Shown here: piece after piece, positions 27,101 to 39,100 of the stretch
How the letters are laid out: the number at the start of each line of letters is the position of its first letter
Numbering within the stretch: position 1 is the first letter of the stretch
Assembly: GCA_013397455.1 (NCBI GenBank)
Contig: VYZB01000531.1
Coordinates: 456,741-520,740 of the forward strand
DNA: 64,000 nucleotides
Source: Crotophaga sulcirostris
Taxonomy: Eukaryota; Chordata; Aves; Cuculiformes; Crotophagidae
Direction: 5' to 3'
Notes under the pieces: generated by a model
The model's database searches: none
What the model saw: only the letters and a program-made list of their open reading frames with translations
What the model was told of the DNA's origin: nothing
Translations under genes and position numbers: made by a program

Positions 27101-30100
27101 ACAAGACTCCAGGCTGGCATAAACTAGACAGCAATACTGAGGTATGTTTTGAGGTTTCAGTGTTTAAATGATTGCAGAATGCATACAACAGTTAAAGTAG
27201 ACTTCTGTTTTGCTAAGTAAGGATAGATGCTGTGTTAAGAGGAGGTGTCTTTAAGTTGTTACATTTGACATGGAACAAAGGAGAGCTTCTTCGTTTTACT
27301 TCTTACCACTTAAATGTTTCAGGATCAGGGTAAAAGCATTAGCTGGGAAAGTAGTCAGCTGCATGTAAACGTCTTTAATTATCCTAGTATAATATGTAAC
27401 TCATGAAGAAATAGTTACTAAGATGACACAGAGCTTCCGGCTTGGGACCACTGAAGTTGCAATGTAGTGTACTTGTAGTTTTCATTCCTTTCCATACAGA
27501 TAATTGGACTGAGTAATTCAGTAGCTATGTGATTGTGAAATAAGGAAAAATGCTAGTATTATTTAGTAGCCAGTTTACTAGTAACATAGCATTTTATTAT
27601 TTCTCTAATTAAATTGTTTGTTAGCTCTGCTTTCTTATATTTCTAGGTGAATTTTAGTAAGGTTCCAATGGAAATGCGTCTCCCAGTCAGATGCAACATC
27701 CGACGCAACTTTCTGTCAGGAATTCAGGTTGAATTCAAACAGTCACCTCACCAAAGAAGCTTACGGGCTCAATTGTATTGGCTGCAGGTACTATCTTTCA
27801 GGATGCTTTATAATTAAACAGGCACAAGAAGGCTTTTGTTTTATTCATTTATATGAAGGAGTATCCTGAAGTCTTACGTATGGGCGGCTCTGTTCTCTAC
27901 ATCAGAGTAGCAGAAGTTCTGTGGACGCTCCATTGGCAGCAAAGTACTGCAGAACTGCTATGCTAGGATTTTTCAAGTATGGAAAAAAAATCCACAAAAT
28001 ACCTTGTTTACCTGAAGTGGGGTGCTGTGATGCAGAGTTTGTTTCTAAAGACAGATAATTTTAAATTTTAAAACAAACAAAAACCTTGACCTTTTTCCAA
28101 ATTGCTTTACCATGAGATCTGCTGTCTAAAGGAAACTAGATAAGGGACACTTACATACTCAAAAATGTATCTGCATGTAAGCCTAACAGTGAATTAATGT
28201 GAAACACTTGCACCTGATTAGCATACTTCAGTCAGTGCTAATAGTGTTGGTAAGTTAACCAGTAGAGCTCTTGAGCAGGTTACTAGTGAGAAGTGTTTAA
28301 TACTGAAGGAAAATAGTCGTGAGACATTATTATCATCAATGTTGTCTTCATGTCCATGTGCTGTGCTGCAGAGTCCTCTGGGGAGGGTCCTAATTCAGGA
28401 CCCTATTGATGTTTTTTTCTGACCAGCTGGTGGGGAAGAGTTTCGCCTTTCCTTTTCCTTTTGCATTTTGCTTTGATTTTGCCTGAAAGTGGTTTTCAGT
28501 ACTACAGTAAATATGTACCATCAGCTACAGGCCCTCTAAATGAATCTCTGTGTGAACCTGCGTAAGCATCCCTTGTGCAATGCTTCCAACCATCTGACCT
28601 TTTATAGCTAAATAGGAAACAGTCCAAAATAATTTCAGCATAATCTTCTTCCTCTTTTCTCCTTCCTCCAGAATAATAACAATATTCTGCTTGAACATAA
28701 TCTATAAACATGTTTCTCAAGGCTTCTAAAGTGCAAACGGTCATTGATTATCATGGTATTTAAAGTATTCCTGTAATTATGCAATAATTTTTTAGGTTGA
28801 TAATCAATTACCAGGATCGATGTTTCCTGTTGTATTTCACCCTGTAGCCCCTCCCAAGTCGATTGCTTTGGATTCAGGTAAGAGAAAGCCTTCAGTAATA
28901 TCAGAGCCTTGAAAGTAGTAATCTGGCAATTTATTTTTTAGACATACCTAGATTTTTTTTTTTCTCTGTAGAACCAAAACCCTTCATTGATATCAGCATC
29001 ATCACTAGATTCAACGAATACAGCAAAGTACTGCAATTCAAGTGAGTTCAATATGTGTTGTAATACAATTTTAGAGATTTGGTGCATTTTAGAAGTGCAC
29101 CTTCTTTTAAAGTTCAGATTCTGCTATCCAAACAACTCTTGACTTTGAACTGAGTTTTTGAATATTTGCAGTGGAAAAAAATAATTCTAAAAGAAACTTA
29201 CTTTTAGAAAAAAAAGGAGCGGCCACATGAAAGGACTGTTAGGCAAATTCTTTAGGTATCAGAATTATTTCCTTTTTGTTCTGCAGTCAGAGTTGCCTGT
29301 CTGCCTGTTTGCTGTACAGTGCTGGGTTTATTTGATGCTCCAGCAACAGACAGCTCCTGTAATCTCTAGTGTACCCCAATACGGTGTGATCTATTGTAAA
29401 ATGTGTGTTCTTCAGTTAATGTGTCTGGCTGTTTTGTACTAAAAATGACACAAAAAGGTTGTACCGCTGGGTTCTAATGCAAGTGTCTGTACTCAACTAG
29501 TGTGGGTATAATATTTGAGAATGGTATATTTTAATAAAATAAATATTAAGTTATACGAGTTTTGGAGAGAGGCAGTTAGATAAGATGAAGAAGTATGTTT
29601 AGTTGATATTATCCATGGAGTTCATAATGTATGAATATAAGAAGTATTTAGTTATGGTTAATGTTTAGATAAATTTTGAAAGTGTTAAGATATGGATAAT
29701 ACAGTAATGTATAGCTTTATGAGGGTGTTAAGTCCTTCTGACTATAAATAGGCAATTGATATTGTAGGTTATAAGTCATAATATGCAACGTTGCGTAAAA
29801 ACCTTCAGTGGCTTAGGGTAAGCATGTGATCTGTAAGTTAAACTTCTACAAGTATACACTGTTTGGTTTTCCTATTTTAGATACTTCATGGTTCTTATCC
29901 AGGAAATGGCACTGAAAATTGATCAAGGATTTTTAGGAGCGCTTAGTGAACTTTTCAGTCCATCTACAGACCCAGAAGCTGAAAAACAAAGGGTAATGTA
30001 TGAGAGAAACTATTCTTGCCAGAAAAAGGCTTTTATGGTAATAGTGTTGTGATTTTCTGAGTATTTCAATTTAAATGAATGAACATTGCATTTGCCAACA

Positions 30101-33100
30101 CTGAATAAAGGGACACATGGTAAGATAATTTACAGTGGCTGAAATTTCTGTTAAACATTGGCTGTGAGCATTACTAGTTGACAAGTAACTAATACTGGGG
30201 TATGTGGAACTGTTTTCTGCTGGTTTAGTATTTCATTAATGGATGACACAGTCTTTTCAACTGTGACTCCACAGTGCTAAGGTGGTAGATTAAATAAGGT
30301 TAGGGTGTATAGGGTGGCATTCGAGTTGTCTGTTAGTCTACATGTCTTTTGTCTTAGAGAGCAGGAGGAATGAATTTTCATGGCTCTAAATTAAGTCTTA
30401 TATAGGTGGATAATATTCAGAAAGGTCACATTTGGTTCTAGGGTGCATAGGAGAATCTGTCTTGTGAGTTTCTTTTTCTTAGAGCTGGTATCTTTAGATG
30501 TATTGTATAAAAAGTATCTTGACTTCGTGAGGAAAAACAAAAATGCAGAGAATCACAAAGTTAGTTGTTTCACTAATATTTCTAAATTACTTTAGATTGG
30601 TACCTTAAGTAATTGAATAATTGGAGGGAATGTCAAGTGATGTAGCATAAACTGGAAAAGTCACTGTTTTCCAAAAACTGCGATGGGTGTTGGTGTTTTG
30701 GGTTTTTTTATTATTATTAAATTTGATTTTTTAATTTTTTTTATTTTTATTTTGATTTGATTTTTTGCTTAAAGTATTAGTACAGTTATAATCTATTATA
30801 CAAAAAAGTGATTAGTCTATTTCCAGCTTTGAAAGTTTTGGTCATTTAACTAAACAGTTAACTGTTTTATTAATCTTGACTATGATTATTATTTTTCTTT
30901 TTATTTGTATGTATGTATATTTATATATAATATTATTAATTATATTACACTAGCATAATCGTATATATGTGTACATTGATGAGAAACTTCTATTCTTTTT
31001 GTTTTAATAAAACCAGTCTAAATTAATTCAGCAAGATGTAGATGCACTTAACACTGAGCTAATGGAGTCCTCCCTAACAGACCTGTCAATGCTCAGCTTC
31101 TTTGAGCATTTCCATATTTCTCCAATCAAGGTATGTAATAGAGATACTTTTGGTTAGTAAATCACTTTATTAAAATCAATGATCTCTGAATTTGTTATAG
31201 TAAATACATCCTCAGGTCGACCTTCTGGGTAGTTGAGGTCTTTGTGCTCTCTTCCTAATGGGAATTTCTTTATGTTCTGTGAAACTTAATACTTTGTTGG
31301 AAAACTTTCTTAGTTGCCCATGAGTACAGACAGACCTTTAACCAATGTGAAGTGGGAAGAGTCAGGGGGTATAAGACAAATGCTACCCTAAAGGTACCCA
31401 AGTAATGTATGACAAATAGTAATAAAATGCAGTTTCATGGGCTTGTTTTACTGTCTCTTTTGAACCAGTTAGATTTTTTGGAACAGGGGAAGAAAGATCA
31501 TAATTAAATATAGATTCATCTGAATCTACAGAATGCTCCCCTAAGGATGTCAGATTGAAAAAGAATTTTGGGAGGGAGGAGGGAGGAGTTGCCTTTTTTT
31601 TTTTTTTCTTTTTACTGAAATGATAGACATAAATCCCTATACAGATGATTAAATTCTGGCACTTTTTTCAACTTTTTACTTATTTCACTAGATATTTGTC
31701 AGGCTACACCTAGATTCTCGGATTTTTTTTTTTTAATACGATTGTGAAGCCAGGGAAAATGCTAGAGGAACAAGACACTATTGTGATATTTTCAAATTAC
31801 ACTCTAGCTAATCTGGTTAAAGTTGTTGAAGATACGGTTATAATTTTGAGTCTCTTTTGCATCTTTATTCAAAGTTTTTAGACATGTTGCCTGTTAAGTA
31901 CAGGAAGGGGCTGCTTTGTCTCTCTTGTTATTTTCCCTTTACTTCAGTGACCCATCCCAATGTTCTAAACCATTGGACTGTGGGAAAACCCTGACCATGA
32001 CTGTGTGGCCTTTTGAAAAAAAAGCAATAACAGGAAATCTTGCAAAAGTCAAATCATAGAGATTAACAGCTGTGCCCCCTTTTAAGGGAGTAGAAGGGAG
32101 CAATATTGATTATGGTGGTGAGCATGGGAAAAGAAAAATAATTTTCTGTTGCCCTCTCCACCCTTAAGAAAAGTGTGTGGATTTCCTTTAAAAAGAAGTG
32201 TCTAAACAATCCCGTTTTCCAATCTTAAAGACAGTTCTCTAAAGTTTCTGCATTTCCCCAAAAGACTGAATAGTTGCAAAAGTAGTCACAGTCTAGTTAA
32301 GTAAATAAGGATTAAATTTTTAACTTGTTAAATAGGCGGAGCTTAATTCTCAGTACATATTTCTCTCATTGGCTACACTGAAGTTGAGCAATGTAAACTT
32401 GTAGGGCAATTTGACACATGATCTCTGTGTGGAGATATAAATACATATGTTATCAAAGTAACCATTGGGAGTTCAAGTATGTTAGTTGAAATTGTACATT
32501 TCCTCAAAGTGAGTAAAAATACACTTACCACTGTTTCACCACTGGTTTGTTTACACGTGCACCACATGACTTGTCTGATGTATGTCTTTTTTGTCTTGAT
32601 TTGTCTTGTTTTACAAATCCTTTCATAACAGTTGCATTTGAGTCTGTCTCTGGCTTGTGGTGGAGAAACATCAGATAGCAGGGAAGAAATGATAGCCATC
32701 CATTCTCTGAATTTGCTGTTGAAAAGTATTGGAGCTACTCTAACAGATGTTGATGATCTTATTTTCAAGTAAGCTAATAAAGATTTCTTTTTTTCCTAAT
32801 ATTTCAAATAAAACTACTATACATTTAATAACGGAGTCAATAATAAACTTTGGCTAGTATAGATGTATACAGCCTTTGGGGAAAGGGTGAATGGAGGGAA
32901 GATGGGGTTTGAGCTCCTTTTTAAGCAAATAGGACTTCAGTATTAATCTAAAAGAGAAAAGAGAACTACTTAGAAGGAAGAAGAGTGCCTCTCACTAATG
33001 TGTGATTACTTGTTTTTCAGACTTGCTTTCTTTGAAATTAAATATCAGTTCTACAAAAGAGACCAATTGATGAAGAGAGTTGTAAGACATTATAGTGAAC

Positions 33101-36100
33101 AAGTAAGTTTATGTAGTCAAGCCTTTGTGTTAAATGATGAGTAAGTATCTTACAGAATGCAGTAAATGGGAAAACAAAGGTGAATACCTCTAAAAAGCTA
33201 CTAATTTCTTTTTTTCTTGGTATTGAAATAGGAATTTGGTGGCACATGATGAAAAACACATTTTCAGGACACTCGCTTTTATATTACGGATTTTAAGTGG
33301 TTGCTTCTGTTCTTTATATTTTCCTTCACCGAAGTATTCTAATAGTTATTCATACATATACTGCATCTTTTGCCTAAGGCTGTCTTCATTCTAGTAGGAA
33401 TACTTGAACACACTAACACTTTACTTGGGTAGTAAATTAAACCAATCTGCGTGCCTTGGGTTGTAATGTGGAACAATGTGTTACTACAGCTATTAACACT
33501 GCTCTTGGTTTTGATTTTTTTTTTACTCCCTCATTACTCAGCTCCTGAAACAGATGTATGTCCTTGTACTTGGATTAGATGTTCTTGGAAACCCATTTGG
33601 CTTAATCAGAGGATTGTCTGAGGGAGTTGAAGCTTTCTTCTATGAGCCTTTCCAGGTATAACTTCCTGATTCTTCAACTGTGTGTGAATAGTAGGCTGAA
33701 TGAATGTACTGACAGGGTTGTAGTTTTGTCACTGTGCTATAAACACTGAACAGTTAAGAAAGGAGTGATTTTTTTTATGTTAACTTTAAAGACACAACGT
33801 ATTCAAATGGCCTTAGTTTTGTCAATCTAAAGGACTTGCTAGTTTTTCTTGAAACAGATGCATAAACGTGTAATTTTCTGCTATTCATAATAAGCTTTAT
33901 TTTTAGGGTGCTGTTCAGGGACCTGAAGAATTTGCAGAAGGCTTTGTAATTGGTGTTAAAAGTCTTCTTGGGCACACAGTGGGTAATGTATCATATTGTT
34001 ACTGTTTTGATAAATGAAGTTAACTCATGGATTGTGTCTAGATTTTTTTCTTCTTACTTTGAAGGGAAAGCTATGAATTTAAAATCTCTGCATGGTAATT
34101 TTTTAAATGAGTATTTAAGTTTGTCACATACTGTTGCCAGTATTGATAATACAGATCATTCAGATCTATACTTGAGACCATCTAAATCTCTGCAGACTGA
34201 GCAAGCAAAGTGGGAAACTGCATGTATCACTGTGTGTTTGTAACATGCTGTGGATGAATAAGGAAAATAATTCTAATGGTCCTAAAATGTCTGGAAAAGC
34301 CTGAGAAGTGTTCTTATGACCAGCTATTGTTAAACATTTCCCTAGATTTTTATTTATTTAACTAAAGTATATATGCTTCCATCCAATATGCTATATGATG
34401 TACTGACGTGATTTAAGAGTTATCTTTTGCTGTATTTACGGATTTCAGGCCAGATTCTGGAGTCTTCTCATGGGAAAAAGTGGTGGTCACTGTATAAATT
34501 TGTAATAGCTAAACTGAATATGAAGGGAGGTTGCTATGAACTTTGTGGATTCTTCTGTCTTGTCTGCTATTAAATTGTGGATGAACAGTAACTTTTGCTT
34601 TCTGCCCTGTTCCGTCAGGTGGTGCAGCAGGGGTGGTGTCAAGGATCACTGGTTCTGTTGGAAAAGGCTTGGCTGCGATTACTATGGACAAAGAATTTCA
34701 GCAGAAACGGCGAGAAGAAATGGGTCGGCATCCAAAAGACTTTGGTGACAGCCTGGCCAAAGGAGGAAAAGGCTTGTTACGGGTATGGATTTAAAGTTGA
34801 GGACATTATGTGCCAGCTCTTAATCCATGCTTAAAAATAATATCCAAGCAAGTTTGGTAATGAACTAAACAGAAGAGACAAACAGGCAGTTGGTTTCTAG
34901 GAGGCTCAGCACAATGTATCAGCTTCAGTGTTAGAGGTCTTGTTTGTGGCCAACCTAAGGAATTGAAGGTAGGCTCTCAGAAAAGTGTAGGAAGAAACAC
35001 CAATTTCTCCTGTGAGTTATACAAATAAACAAATAGTTACTCAAGTTCAACAACTGTGTTATCTAGTTAAAGTAACTGGGCCCTTATTTTGTCTTGCAGT
35101 CAATTTTGTCATTAAAGTAAGTTGGCTGTGAATTATGAACTCTGGGCATGTGCTGCATACTAGAAATGGCTTTCTGTATGCTGAGGTCTTCTAAAAACTG
35201 CTAGCTTTTCTTGGCTTCAATGAATGTGAACATAAAGCAAATAAAATGTGTATAACAGTAAGTGCTACATTAGGTTGGAGAGATTTTTCTGAAATAGAAG
35301 CTGTGCAACCCTTGTATTTTTTTATAATCTAAAATCAGGAACCTTTTCTGGTTGTTGAAACATCACATCTATTTTTAGTTAAAATGTTAAGTATGAAGCA
35401 AACTTCATATAAACAATTACCAAGAGATCTGTATTACCTGAATACAAATGAGGTCTGTCACTTCCCATTCAAAATAAAAACATTCAACTTATTTGTAAGT
35501 AATTATAAGCAATAAACATTGTGGAATTGTTTCTGATACTGTTCGGTGAAAATTTGGAAGTTAATTCAGTGGATTTTTATTCTTCTGTCTTAGTGTCATT
35601 AAACTATTTGATCTTTAAAGTCTTTGAGATAGTTGATGATAATTTATGTTGATTATTTGGTATCACTCACTCATGACTGGGAATTCTGGCAGCTTCCTGT
35701 TGGTAGTGAAAGTGAAATTGCGACTTGACAATTATTACAAGACTGGTTGCTGTCCAAAAGATTTGTTAGTGTTTCTTGCCAGCCTAAATGGTTTTTTCAG
35801 CCATTTTAATTTCCATCTCTTTTTTTCCCCTTGATTATAATTTGCTTAAAAATTTAAATTAAAAAAACCACCAAAGCCAAAACCCAGGAAAACCCCCAGC
35901 CAAACAATGTTTCTGATACTGAACTATATTATAAAGTTTCAAAAATGAAGGATGAGAGACATCTGGTTGCCCAGTTGGACTATAGCACTCCTGTTTCTAA
36001 GTAGGAACTTAATCGTCTTCTTCATTTTAGGGTGTTGTTGGAGGTGTGACGGGCATAATCACTAAACCTGTAGAAGGTAAGCACTAAGGTTACACTGTGC

Positions 36101-39100
36101 TACTTAAATGGTTTCCCAATACATTACAATTTATTTTGTAATTTTGAGAAATATCAGTCAAAGCGTGGTGATTCTGAGGCATAGCAAGATTATATTTCAA
36201 ATTCAAATGTGACCTTCTGTGATGATTTACTCAAATATATTTATAGCTGTTACTATCTTACCACTTTTTCAGGCTTTGTATGAATTAAGGAATTGTTGTC
36301 TTAGAGACGTATTTTGCTAGGCCAGCTGTAGTATCCAATTTATTGTTGAAACCAGGATAAAGATACTTCCAGTACTTACAGGGCATGTAGTGATAGGACA
36401 AGGGACAATGGCTTTAAACTGAAAGAGAGTAGTTTTAGATTGGATATTCATAGAATAATGGAATGGTTTGGGTTGAAAGGGGCTTCAGAGATAATCATAT
36501 TAGGAAGAAATGTTTTGCTGTGAGGGTGGTGAGGCACTGGCACAGGTTACCCAGAGACGTTATGGGTGCCCCAGTCTCTGGAAGTGTTCAAAGCCAGGTT
36601 GGATGGGACTTTGAGCCTCCTGATCCAGTGGAAGGTGTCCTGCCCATGGCAGGGGCGTTAGAACTGAGTGATCTCTGAAGTCCCCTCCAACCCAAACCAT
36701 TATATGATAGTAAAAATAGTAAAGGCACCAACTCAAAGTCTTTTGTGACTCCAAAGCTGGGCAAAATCTTCATAAGCAAATTTAGTTTTATGCCTGAGAT
36801 CAGTGTTTGTTTTTATGAAGACCGTCACTTTCAGTGTGATAGATGATGAAAAAATCCATTAAAAAATTCTTCTTTATTAAAAATCATGTCAAAGTGATTT
36901 ATATATTAAAAGTTAATTGTTATTCTGTTGTATTTTGTAAATTATTGGCAGACACTTTGAGGTGTAGTCTTTCACTCATTGGTGGATGAATGTGCATGTT
37001 TTCTAAACGCTATCTTGGCTCTTCAATAATTACCTATCACCAGAAACATGAAATTTTGAAATAGAAATAGTTAACTTCCATTATATTTGTGCATCCTAGT
37101 CTTCAAATTATTTTGTTGTAACTACCAACCTATAAAACCTGATATATTGGCCTACAGTCCAGACTGAAAGTGTGAGAAGAAGAATCTAGTTAACATCTCG
37201 ATTATGCTGGCTTTGGAAGCTGGTAAGGTGCTCAAGTGAACGGCAACATGCCTAAAATATACAAGGAAGCAATGTGTGACTTCTGAGAACTTTTTTTGTA
37301 AGTGGATTGTAGGTGATCAATTGCTGTGGGGTGTTGCCAGTATGAAACAGTTCTAGTGTGGCTTGGAGCAGTAATGGTTTAATTCTGTGGTTAATATCTT
37401 CAAGTGGGTTATTAAAACTACTTCTTGTTCTATTCCCTTTCTCTTAAAGGGGCTAAAAAAGAAGGTGCAGCTGGATTCTTCAAAGGAATTGGCAAGGGGC
37501 TTGTAGGAGTGGTAGCCCGCCCAACAGGCGGCATTGTAGATATGGCAAGCAGTACTTTCCAGGGAATTCAAAGGTAAAATATCAAGAGGAAGTTTTGAAG
37601 TACTCTCCATATGCTGGATTCTTGGTGGTGAAGTGGTCTGGTAGTGACATACAACTACTTGTGTTAAATACAATATGCAGTAGGATATATGGGGTTGAGA
37701 GATGTCTGGTGGTCTGTAACGGATGTATTTTATGACAATCTCTGGAAACTGCTGCTCCAAAATGCATCTTGCAGTGTTGTAGTTCATGTGGACAATAACT
37801 AGTCCATTTGCTCCTTTCACTCCCTCCCCCAATCAGAAAGTAATTAAAAGATCATGTGCAAATTTTGACTTTAGAGGTAGGTTTGTGTACCCAATCTATT
37901 TGCACTAGATATGTGCAAATATCTAAATGTCATTTAAACTTACTGTAAAAAATAGACCATTGACATTTTCCAAGAAAAACTTGCCAGTTTGAAATTCAGT
38001 TGCCAGAGCACATCAGGGGTTTCTTGTGTTCTGAGGGGACCTTTGGGAAGTGTGTTAATAAACATGAGAACCCTTAGTACATTAACCACAGTTGGGAGTA
38101 AGCTTAAGTTATCCTGTAGCTGTGGAATTGTCTAATGTTACTTTGGGCTTATTACCAAGAGTGTGTCTTTACTAATATCTGTGGGGTACCCAGGAAGTTT
38201 AAGTGGGATATGTGGCAACTGAAAAGGTGACATTTTAAAGATGTATTGGTGAACCTCAGAATTGTAGTAAGCTCACCGGAATACTCTTCCACTGTCTATG
38301 GCAGGGTGGCAGAATCAACAGAAGAAGTATCTAATCTCCGTCCTCCACGTTTTATTCACGAAGATGGCATCATCCGGCCTTACAATAGGGTGGAAGCTGA
38401 GGGTTATGATCTATTTGAGGTATGACTTGCATTGTAAATACAGTTACAATTCTCTTAACGTACAGGGTTCTATAAAGGTGTTTCCATGTTTTAAAAAAGC
38501 TGCCAGAGATCTGTGGCAGTTACCTGTAGTAAAAATTTGTCCTGGCCTATTTAATAAGAGATGAATAGCATCTCTGAGGAGCAGAGAAGTCCCAGTGCTT
38601 GTAAGCTGAACGTGACAAGAACACTGCAGCATTGCTGTTAAGTGATCTTCTGCACATTATGTTCTGTTATTGCCTGTCTCATGCTCTGGAAGGAAGTCAT
38701 AGGGTTAAGAACTGAATATATGGAAACAACAAAAAACATTTTGATGCTCAGTTCTAATGTTTTGCTTAATAACAAAGCTAAGACTCGTTTAAAAACTAAG
38801 CAACTTTTCAACAGGATGAATAGGGCTTGAATTGTTTGGCATATTATTCAACTACTGAAATTACTGTTTTTTTGGTGGTATCAGCAGTTGAAAAAACTGC
38901 GTGAATTCTCAAATACCAGCTTTTGGTATTGCTTTATGTTGTGCTTAATAGCAATATGACATAGCTACAGGCATTTTGTGGGCATCTAGCCTGCTTCTAC
39001 ATCTGGATGTGGCTGTAATACGGAGGATGAATAATAGTTGTTTTCAACTCCTGGATTCGTTCAACTCCTGGATTCGTTAATTTGTATTTTAACTTTCACA

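Larger units (their letters stand above)
21150..38304 (+). other. Introns of VPS13A, second half
   Basis: Introns longer than 300 bases are 21150-22402, 22532-24656, 24791-25172, 25300-26428, 26665-26999, 27142-27646, 27788-28795, 29042-29880, 29993-31016, 31131-32631, 33103-33541, 33983-34618, 34783-36030, 36077-37449 and 37574-38304. CR1 copies occupy parts of the first two and of 36077-37449. An AT-rich low-complexity stretch lies before 31017. The rest is unremarkable unique sequence. Confidence 0.7.
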
